From Polyrhizophydium stewartii (Eukaryota; Chytridiomycota; Chytridiomycetes; Rhizophydiales): a stretch of 14,961 nucleotides of DNA. The position numbers were made by a program, and so were the translations under genes. The stretch is from assembly GCA_027604665.1 (NCBI GenBank), contig JADGIZ010000363.1, positions 1 to 14,961 of the forward strand. Direction: 5' to 3'. The stretch's first letter is position 1, and each line of letters begins with the position of its first letter. The notes under the pieces were generated by a model. The model had not been told where the DNA came from. It made no database searches and saw only the letters and a list, made by a program, of their open reading frames with translations. This document shows, piece after piece, positions 8,035 through 14,961 of the stretch.

Positions 8035-11000
8035 ATGACTGCAGAGGGTGCGTGGGTCCCTGCATCTGCTGCCGCGGCCGGCCCAGGCGACCGCCCATCC
8101 CGCGGCCCGCGCTGAGCAGAGCCGACTGCGTGCTCGCAGCTGTGCCGCCTGTTCTCCAGGCGCTGTCGACGCTCTACAGCCCGTCGGCATCGAGCGCCGA
8201 GCGCAAGCAGGCCGACAAGGTCTGTCGCCATGCCGCTGGCGCCGCGCAGGCTGCACGCTCGCGGCTGACGCCTGCCACGCCGCACCGCGGGCATGCAGTA
8301 TCTGGACCAGGTCCGCGACCTGCCGGATGCGCCGATCCTCGGCTGCCAGCTCGCGCACGCCGGCTCGCAGCACCCGACCTTTGTGCGTCACTTTGGCCTC
8401 GGCCTCATCGAGTCCACGATCAAGTACAAGTGGCAGACGCCCGCATACACCGACGCCGAGCGGCTTGCAATCCGCGCGTCGGTGCTGCAGCTGTGCGACT
8501 CGGTGCGTCACGCCAGCCCTGTGCTCCGATGCGTCCATGCTGGCTGATGCGCCTCCTGGCCAGAGCGCCTCACGAGATCCGCCCGAGGAGCCCATGGTCC
8601 TCGAGAAGCTGTCCAAGATCTTTGTCGAGCTGGCAAAGCGCACCTGGCCGCTCGACTGGACCGACATGGACGTGTGCCTCCGCCTGCTCTACGGCCAGAG
8701 CGTGCGTTTCTCTCGCTGGGCTCCTGTCTCGTTGCGGCGTGCTGACGATGGCGCCTCCTCAGCTCGCCGGCCGCAAGCTCGTTCTGCTCATTTACAAGTC
8801 GCTTGCCGAGGACGTCTTTTTGTTTGAAGACGCCGTCGCAGTCAGCCGCAAGAAGGAACTCTCGACTGCGCTTGTCTCTGTCACTGTCAGCACGCCGTTG
8901 CTCAATGAGATCCTCTCACGGCCCGTCGTCGAGTCTGAGACACAGGCCATGTCGGCCCGCTCGGACCTCAAGCTACTTCTTCAGCTCGTGCGCGCCAATC
9001 CCGAAAACGAGGGATGGATCCAGCGATGGTCGGCAGACCTTGTCGCGTTGGCGAGCCAGCCCGTGCAGTCCGCCGAGCTGCTGCTGGTCGCGACGCTCGA
9101 CTGCATTGCCATCTGTCTCGGCTGGATCCCCCTTGCGTGAGATGCCGTTTGCAATCAACGTGCCGTGGCGTGCTGCACTCGAACTGACACAACGTTGCAC
9201 CGCTGCAGGTCGATCAAAGAGTCGGCCGTTCTCGAGCGCGTTGTTGAGCTATGCGGCGCGCCGTCCGTGGCCGCTCGCTTGTCGGCCGCCGAGTGCCTCT
9301 TGGTGCTGTTCACCCGCAACATTCCGCCAACCGACCCGGAGCGCACCACGGTTCTCTGGGAGCCCATCTTCGAGACGGGTGCCCTGGAACAGCTCGCCTC
9401 TGCTTGGTTCGCGTTGCATTCGCGGCTCTCTCCAGGCGGGACCGCTTCGCTCGACCTGGAGTCTCTGCAGCAGCAGATAATGCTGCCTGAGCGCGAGTAC
9501 GCCTTTGCCAAACGCTTTGCGCATGCAAGTCGATGCCTTGCGCCAATCCTCAAACGAGTATGGTGTGTGCTGATGCACGAAATCTGCGCTGCAGGCATTC
9601 TGCGCACTCGGTACTTGCCAGATCTGTGTCAAGCGGAGCACGACCACGCCCCCGCGCTTCGACTTTTACATCCAGGTCGTGCTGAGCCTGCTGAACCACC
9701 CGTCGCTGATTATCAGCAGCCATGCGGTCTCGTTCTTTTTTGAGGCGTTCAAGCATGATTACTTCAAGGATGTAGGCCACGAGCGATGCGTTCTTGGCGT
9801 GCTGTGATAGACTCAAACGGCTGCTGACGCATCTCTGGCCAACTGCTGTCGCGCTCAGGCTCCAATGCGGCCATTTCTCGCGCGCATACTGGATGGGCTC
9901 TTTGCAAAGCTGCTCATTGTAAGCCTGCCAGGCATGTTGATGAAACGGCACCGGGCTGATGGCGCTTGGACTCCTCACCTGTTGCGGGTTGCAGAAGCAG
10001 CAGCTGGCGCAGAAGCAGTCGTGCGCATCTCAGTATGCTGTTTCCGACTTTGACTCGGCCACAGAGATTGATCTCGCGAGCTCGTCGCTCATGCAGCGCG
10101 CGCTCGAGGTCGTGCGCCTGATAGTGCCCCTTCAGCCCATGCTTGTGTTCCGCTGGATGGAGAAAAAGTGCGGACAGGTGCTTGCAGCACCCGAGTCGGT
10201 CCCTGGAGGTCAGTCAGATATTTGGTTTGCAGGCGTAGATTGGAGGTCGCTGATTTGTGGACATTATGTGGAACAACAACCGCCAGAGTGCCACGCGGTC
10301 GCCATCTCGGCCGATGCCGTTCTCGCGAGCATTCCGCCAGAGGCTGTGCGAGGCCAGGAGCCGTCTCAGAGAGAGCTTGCGACTGCGCTCATGGGGCTGC
10401 TGGTGTCGCTGATTGAGTTTGATGGAAACCGCAATCCGGCCGTTGTTGTCGATCAGCTGCAAATGATCGTGGCATTTTCTAGCTACATGGACCTGTACCC
10501 TGATATCCTGTTCAAGTGTCTTGAAAAGGTGTGGCCGTTAGTTCACATGGCGAAGCGTTGAAGCCTTTGGTGCTATTGCGGGGGCCACGGTGCTGACGTT
10601 GGGCATCTCCACGTGTGCTCATGTGTTCAGTTCTTTTCCTTTGCTGTCTTTACGCTTCCAAGCGAGCAGGATTTCATCAAGACGGGCATATCGATATCTG
10701 ACCAGACGCGCAATCTGCGTCGTAAAGCAGCATCGTCGCTCGGCAGGATCGGTACGGCGATGCCAAACTTGCTCTTTGTGCGTCTGGATTGCATCGCTGG
10801 TGCCGGCGCGCTGCGTGGGAGCGGATGATTGACCAAACTGACCACTTGTTGCGCCAGCCGCTGCTTGGCCAGATCATGCCTGTGATCGAGCGTTTGGTCA
10901 CCACGCAGCAGATCCTGCGAATTGAGCAGACGCTGCTTGTCGAGTTCCTCGTCGCCATCATGTGAGGACCTTGACGCTGATGTGTCGATGATGTTCTGGT

Positions 11001-13467
11001 GACAAATTGGCTAATTTCCCTCATTCCGATGCGGCGCAGCTGCGGCGCCGATGCACCGCCTGCCGAGAAGCATGCACTGTTGGAAGCTGTGCTCGCCTCA
11101 GAGTTGCGCCAGTTCAAGAGCTTCGAGCCGTTCACTGCTTCGTTTGATGCCTTTCTCGAAGCCAGCGGCATCCTTAGTCTTGCGCGCCACGGTAAGAGCT
11201 GCCGTTGTGCGATCATCATGTTGCCGATGCCTCTGAAGTTTTGACCTGTTTGCCGTTTGTGACCAGATGCTGTCGTCAAGGCGGCGGGCAAGCAGGAGCT
11301 TCCGGCAGATCTCGCGCAGAGGCTCAGCAGCGCCTCTGAGCGCCGCGCGGCATGGTCGGCAAACTTCAACGCAATCTGGGTGTATCTGAGGCGAGCGAAG
11401 CACTCGCGATCCGCCGCTGCTTCTGCCGCGCCACCAAGTGTGCCGCCAGAGATAATTAGCTTTGTGTTGCCGCAGCTTCTGGCGACCGTCAAGTAAGTTG
11501 ATGTGCTTGCAACTCGAGTTGGAAGTCCAGGCGCATGGGCGGCCCGCTGACTCTGGGCGGGCGAGGCAGATGCATGCACAGCCTGTGGACGCCGCAGGTT
11601 CTCGCGCAGCTCCCCAAGGACTTTGAGAGTATCATGCGCCTCACGCGCTCAGAGCGGCTTGCGTTGCTGGGTGAGCCGCACACCACCCCACCTGCTCGAG
11701 CCATGCATCTTTGCAGCTGACGGGTCTCTCCTCGGGTTGTCACCGAGCAGGAGGCCAGCTTCTCGGAAACGATGGCGAAGAGGCCGCTAGTAGCGCCGAG
11801 AACGCCTTCGACCGGCAGCTTGACAGCATCTGCGGGTGGCTCACTCGCATGCGCGAAATTTGGTGTGCCAAACAGAACTCGCACCCCATGGTGACGTTCT
11901 GGTGTGCGGCTGACTCACAAGTGCTTTCGTGCAGCTACCAGACCATCAGTGTGTTCTCGAGCCTGGGCAGCGAATTTTACAACATCCCCGATCTGGCGGC
12001 GCATCTGATTTCGACGCTTCTTGTGCATCCTGAGCACATGGCGCTGCAGCATTGGAAGTCTCTCATTGATATCCTTTTTCTGCTCTAAGCGCCCTTGACA
12101 TGTTTGTGTGGCTTTTGCGTGGGAGATGCAAGCCGCGACCTTGACGCCACTGCACCCGGATGCATGCGGCCGCTTATCCTCAACTGCCCGCCTGCGCTGA
12201 TGCCACAGATCCTGCTCCCGATCCTGCCAACGTTCTGCCAGAACGCGATCCACCGCCTGAGCGCGCTTTGGCGCACGCACCCAGCCGCGAGCGCACCGCA
12301 GGATGGCACTGCCGCAGAGGACAGGGGCGGCGTCGACGGCGACCATGACAACGACAACGACGACAACGAGGATGTCTCTGACGAGATCATTGCCGACAAG
12401 CTGCTGCGCGGCCTGACACGCGCATACGCCGAGCTTTGGGGTGCTATTTTGACGCCATTCGCGGATAAGAGTGGGTTGATTTGTCGGCAATGCGCTGCGC
12501 AACTGGCCGCTATAGCGCTGACGGGATCCGGATCAACTGCGATGCTCAGACCCCAAGCGTCGCGGCAAGGCTGATGCGGACGCGCCAGCTGAGGCTGAGC
12601 CCAAGTTGACGTTCCAGCACCAGGACTTGGTCGCGTTTGTCTTTTCCAACGAGGTGGTGTCTTTGGGTCTTCCACCTCCACCGCTGCATGTTTTCTGACT
12701 TGGGCGGACAATCGCGACTGCGCAATCTCGCACATGCGCACATGCAGCCGCTTGCGCAGTGCTTCTTTGCGACCGTGTCGCTGCTGATGAGCGTGCGTGA
12801 CACGGTGTCTTGCAAGCGCGGCATCACCATGTGCCAGACGCTCGTTCCGCTGCTCGCAAAGAATCCCGCGTTCCATGGCATCGTTGGTCGCGATTTCCTG
12901 GTTCTGGCGCTCGAGGCAAGTGCTTGTGGAATGCTCTTGTGTCGCGAGCAAAGTCTGACGCTGGCCGCGGCGAGCAGATCCTGCACGAAGGGTACCAAAA
13001 GTCGAACCATAACGAGGCCGTGGCGCTCATCACCGACATCTACGTGCAAGTGCGCGGCGCGTCGCAGATCCCGTTCGACACGATGGCGAGCATCCCTGGC
13101 ATGACCGCCGATGCCCTGACTGCGTTTGAGACGCAGCTGGCAGCCAAGACGACGATCAAGGAGAGACATCTGGTTGTCCGCAACATGCTCCAGGCAGTCA
13201 CTGGCGTGAGTCTCGTGCCTTGAACGCTATGCGCGGCATCAGAGTGTTGCGAGCAGCTGAGCCATTCATCCCCGCCTTGGTCGCCTGGCCGCATCGACTC
13301 TCTAGGTCGAGGTGTCGGAGCGCTTCAAGAAGACGACTGCATTTGTGCTCAACATGTCTGAGAAGCGCATCTTTCTCGATGCCCGTCGCGATCTACACCA
13401 TGCCGACATCGTCGACAAGGAGACGATCGCGCCGGTGCTCTCATCCTTTTTCGATGCTCACGAATGA
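8035..13467 (+). CDS. XPO5: exportin-5/Msn5-family nuclear export receptor, 22 exons
   Basis: Exons: 8035-8047, 8140-8219, 8299-8502, 8564-8701, 8763-9136, 9209-9524, 9595-9771, 9859-9918, 9995-10208, 10287-10528, 10631-10777, 10858-10961, 11040-11191, 11267-11492, 11570-11670, 11751-11862, 11935-12068, 12156-12470, 12550-12656, 12748-12915, 12978-13205, 13306-13467. They give 1257 residues (human XPO5: 1204). Exportin-5 binds RanGTP and exports structured RNA or phosphoproteins. N terminus: importin-beta-type SSAERKQADKYLDQVRDL, then VRHFGLGLIESTIKYKW and ELAKRTWPLDW. Later matches to XPO5 include SAAECLLVLF, EYAFAKRFAHAFCALG, SDFDSATE, QTRNLRRKAASSLGRI, RPLILNCPPALMPQIL and RDTVSCKRGI. An Asp/Asn/Glu loop spans about 981-1008. 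Twenty-one introns: 18 GT-AG, two GC-AG (9525-9594, 12916-12977), one AT-AC (12069-12155). Uncertain ends: exon 1, start of exon 9, ends of exons 18 and 19. Confidence 0.88.
9525..9594 (+). other. GC-AG intron 6 of XPO5
   Basis: The donor reads CAT|GCAAGT and the acceptor GCTGCAG|GCA, 70 bases, phase 0, with a GCTGATG branch-like motif inside. Joining here gives AKRFAHAFCALGTCQ, which lines up without gaps with the remembered XPO5 segment around its CALG motif. The canonical alternative (GTATGG at 9558) leaves a 37-base intron and an 11-residue insertion, so GC-AG is preferred. Confidence 0.7.
12069..12155 (+). other. probable U12-type AT-AC intron 17 of XPO5
   Basis: The intron starts ATATCCTTTTT, a complete match to the minor-spliceosome 5' splice-site consensus (A/G)TATCCTTT. 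It ends GCAC. ACCTTGAC (12138-12145) resembles the U12 branch consensus TTCCTTRAY, with the branch A at 12144 only 11 bases before the 3' end, as expected. Splicing joins KSLI to GCMRPLILNCPPALM in phase 1 and restores alignment to XPO5. Without it, a TAA at 12086-12088 ends the frame. No GT-AG pair in this stretch gives the required frame. Confidence 0.8.
12916..12977 (+). other. GC-AG intron 20 of XPO5
   Basis: The donor GAG|GCAAGT is the standard strong GC-AG consensus. The acceptor is GAGCAG|ATC, length 62, phase 0, with an internal TCTGACG branch-like motif. The joined protein reads LVLALEILHEGYQKSNHN. The nearby canonical GTGCTT donor at 12919 cannot be joined in frame to any acceptor here. 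Confidence 0.75.
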
Positions 13468-13493
13468 GAATGTGCTTCGCGGCCAGCGCTTGA

Positions 13494-13535
13494 GTGCGTG
13501 CGTGCGTGCGTGCGTGCGTGTGTGTGTGTGTGTGT
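13494..13535. repeat. GTGC and GT microsatellite between XPO5 and uS2m
   Basis: Six GTGC tetranucleotide units (13494-13517) run directly into nine GT units (13518-13535). The tract lies in the 83-bp interval between convergent stop codons and must be part of at least one 3' UTR. Confidence 0.95.
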
Positions 13536-13540
13536 TTATT
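13535..13540 (-). promoter_or_regulatory. poly(A) signal AATAAA of the uS2m gene
   Basis: On the minus strand AATAAA begins about 10 bases after the uS2m stop codon. It is the only canonical hexamer found correctly placed behind a gene in the window. It abuts the GT/CA microsatellite. Confidence 0.5.
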
Positions 13541-13550
13541 GCCGGCCAGA

Positions 13551-14510
13551 TCACAGCGGCGGCAGAGTCCACCGCAGATTTGTGGATGAGCTCGACGCCT
13601 TGCGGTTGAGCTCATGAATGCGCTGCCGGGCACCGTCGCGCGATGCAGCCGAGAGTACTCCCGCGAGCAGCTTGATGCCCGCGATCGAGTCGTCGTTTGC
13701 GGGGATGGGGTACTGCACGAAGGTGGGGTCTGTGTTGGTGTCGCACACGGCCACGACGGGGACGCGGGCCACGTTGGCCTCGCGCACTGCCCACAGGTTG
13801 TTGACGTAGTCGAGCACAATCAAGACGTCTGGCGTGTGGACGTACGGCTGCTTGCGCGCCAGGCCGGATCCGGATGCCGGCGCGGCGGCGGCAGCGGCGC
13901 TGTCGGCATTCATGTCTCCGGCATTGTCCTTGCCAGTGTCGCTGGGCTCGCTTGGCATTGCGTTGGCGGCCTGCAGCACCTTGGAGGGGTCGAAGCCGCT
14001 CGAGAAGCGCAGCACGCGCTCCTTGTTGGTTATGGTGCCGCCAACCCAGCTGGTGATGAAGAATGCGTCGCCTGCGACGGCGGCATCGACGACGATCTTG
14101 TGGATCGAGAGCTTGGTGCCCAGGAACACGACGTTGCCGCCGGCGAGCGCCGTCTGGCGGACAAAGGCGGCGGCGCGGCGCAGGTGGGCCAGCGTGTGCT
14201 CGAGGTTGATGATGTGGGTACCGTGGCGCTCGCCGTAGATGTACGGCAGCATCGAGGGGTTCCACAGCGCCGTGTTGTGGCCGAGGTGCAGGTTGGCGGC
14301 CATGAGCGTCCGCAGCGACACGTCGTTGATGTCGCGCGGGTCGACGCCGGCGTCGGGTGGCGGGGCGGCCTGCGACGGCCTGCGTACCTTGGGCACGAGG
14401 CCCGCGAGCCCGGCCGCAGGCGCGGCGGAAGGCGCGGCGGCGGGCGCGGCGGGCGGCAGCGTGCTCATGGCACGCACCCCGCGCGCAGCGGCGGCCAGAG
14501 ATCGCAGCAT
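13551..14510 (-). CDS. MRP4: mitochondrial small-subunit ribosomal protein uS2m, single exon
   Basis: An intronless frame of 319 residues from ATG at 14510-14508. The N terminus MLRSLAAAARGVRAMSTLP followed by an Ala/Pro-rich stretch is a plausible mitochondrial targeting region. The S2 domain is clear: LMAANLHLGHNTALWNPSM, PYIYGERHGTHIINLEHTL, GGNVVFLGTK, FFITSWVGGTITN, PDVLIVLDYVNNLWAVREA, VPVVAVCDTNTDPTFVQYPI and PANDDSIAGIKLLAGVL. These are the standard rRNA-contact and GTNxDP-like regions of bacterial uS2. An Ala/Ser/Gly/Asp-rich insertion of about 40 residues separates the ITN and PDVL motifs. Such insertions occur in fungal mitochondrial S2 proteins. It is the only gene here without introns. 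It converges with XPO5 and is followed by an AATAAA. Confidence 0.93.
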   Translation of the reverse strand: MLRSLAAAARGVRAMSTLPPAAPAAAPSAAPAAGLAGLVPKVRRPSQAAPPPDAGVDPRDINDVSLRTLMAANLHLGHNTALWNPSMLPYIYGERHGTHIINLEHTLAHLRRAAAFVRQTALAGGNVVFLGTKLSIHKIVVDAAVAGDAFFITSWVGGTITNKERVLRFSSGFDPSKVLQAANAMPSEPSDTGKDNAGDMNADSAAAAAAPASGSGLARKQPYVHTPDVLIVLDYVNNLWAVREANVARVPVVAVCDTNTDPTFVQYPIPANDDSIAGIKLLAGVLSAASRDGARQRIHELNRKASSSSTNLRWTLPPL

Positions 14511-14896
14511 CACAGGAAGAAAAACGCTTCACAGGCGGCCGCTGTTTTGGCCGGCGACCGTGGCGCGGGCGGGCCGTGCGTGGGCCGCGGTGCACCCCCG
14601 CGCGATGGCGCCGGATCCCGGGCGCAGCGGCGGTGGGGCGGGCGGAGCATCGGCGGTGCGATCGGTGGCGGGCGGGCCTGCGGCGGGCCTGCGGCGGGAA
14701 CGCCAGATCTGGGCCTCGCGGAGGCGGCCGATGCGCATGGCGTGCAGATCGCGACCGCCCATTGACCGGCGGGGACTGAGGGCAGTGGGATCTGCGGCCC
14801 GCTGGGTCTGCGGCTTGCGGGGGCCGCCGCGCAGCCTCGCGGACTGCGACCGCCGACCCCGGACGCGGGCGATGCGAGCGATCCGAGTTGCCCCAG
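14511..14896. promoter_or_regulatory. 386-bp GC-rich intergenic region upstream of uS2m
   Basis: No convincing gene is seen. Frames are open on both strands because the sequence is extremely GC-rich, but none resembles a known protein. It contains an 11-bp direct repeat (GGGCCTGCGGC twice, about 14673-14695). It presumably carries the uS2m promoter and that of a possible divergent gene at the right edge. Confidence 0.4.
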
Positions 14897-14961
14897 ATGG
14901 CTTACGCGCAGGTCTCGTGGGACACGGCGCCCGACACGGCCGAGGGCGTTGGGGTGCGTGC
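14897..14961 (+). CDS. possible first exon of a divergent gene, cut by the window end
   Basis: An ATG at 14897 opens a frame MAYAQVSWDTAPDTAEGVG. It runs into GGG|GTGCGT at about 14954, the donor sequence most used in this region. The arrangement (divergent from uS2m, short first exon, GTGCGT) fits the local gene style. The 19 residues are too few to identify, and a chance open frame is quite possible at this GC content. Confidence 0.3.
   Translation, partial: MAYAQVSWDTAPDTAEGVGVR

Noticed and set aside
7021..8667. Very long open frame on the minus strand (548 codons)
   Set aside because: It crosses the AN1 gene, the intergenic region and XPO5 exons in shadow frames with Arg/Ala-rich translation. 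High GC makes stop codons rare.
11902..11934. 33-base intron in XPO5
   Set aside because: It is shorter than any other intron seen here. The upstream GTGTGC donor gives a typical 72-base intron and a better match to XPO5. Kept only as a possible alternative.
12069..12155. XPO5 pseudogene caused by the TAA at 12086-12088
   Set aside because: The stop lies within the AT-AC intron, and homology continues in correct phase on both sides.
14529..14762. Minus-strand frame of 77 codons upstream of uS2m
   Set aside because: Arg/Ala/Pro-rich translation without any known motif, in the extremely GC-rich promoter region. Most likely chance.
13614..14765. Long plus-strand open frame opposite uS2m (383 codons)
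   Set aside because: It is the antisense shadow of a well-supported uS2m gene and shows no recognisable domain.
1..14961. tRNA, rRNA, transposon or viral genes
   Set aside because: No tRNA-like fold, conserved rRNA segment, transposase, reverse transcriptase, integrase or viral structural motif was recognised on either strand.

Overview
The window looks like a compact, very GC-rich nuclear chromosome segment from a fungus. Almost every gene is cut by many short introns of about 50-140 bases (the extremes are 52 and 254). The introns have GT-AG ends, CTGAC/CTGAT branch-like motifs and TAG or CAG acceptors. Recognisable products are eukaryotic and two are mitochondrial ribosomal proteins. One intron in the exportin gene has the ends and internal signals of a U12-type (minor spliceosome) AT-AC intron. 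Together with the exon-dense layout, this points to an early-diverging lineage such as a chytrid rather than a Dikarya fungus. The lineage is an inference, since no marker gene proves it.

Layout, left to right. A 31-bp minisatellite (1-103) runs off the left edge. MCP1-like gene, minus strand, 3' part missing (187-613). Gfo/Idh/MocA-type oxidoreductase, plus strand, 8 exons (643-2933). AKTIP/FTS-type inactive E2-like protein, minus strand, 4 exons (2930-4739). tRNA-splicing endonuclease subunit SEN2, plus strand, 4 exons (4931-6176). Mitochondrial ribosomal protein bL35m, plus strand, 2 exons (6331-6959). AN1 zinc-finger/UIM protein of the ZFAND2 type, minus strand, 4 exons (7011-7879). Exportin-5/Msn5, plus strand, 22 exons (8035-13467). 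Mitochondrial ribosomal protein uS2m, minus strand, one exon (13551-14510). A possible first exon of a further plus-strand gene lies at the right edge.

Genes are packed as divergent and convergent pairs. MCP1 and the oxidoreductase start 29 bp apart head to head. The oxidoreductase and the AKTIP-like gene end in one shared CTAG, so both stop codons overlap. bL35m/ZFAND2 and XPO5/uS2m converge across 51 and 83 bp.

Functionally the set is housekeeping: mitochondrial translation (bL35m, uS2m), mitochondrial lipid/membrane homeostasis (MCP1), tRNA splicing (SEN2), nuclear export (XPO5), proteasome-linked zinc-finger protein (ZFAND2) and dynein cargo adaptor (AKTIP). They form no pathway or operon. 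SEN2 and exportin-5 both touch tRNA biogenesis, but their closeness may be chance.

All exon models were built by hand from reading-frame continuity, splice motifs and remembered family sequences. Exon ends marked as uncertain could shift by a few codons. The most unusual content is in the splicing: one AT-AC intron and two GC-AG introns in a single gene.
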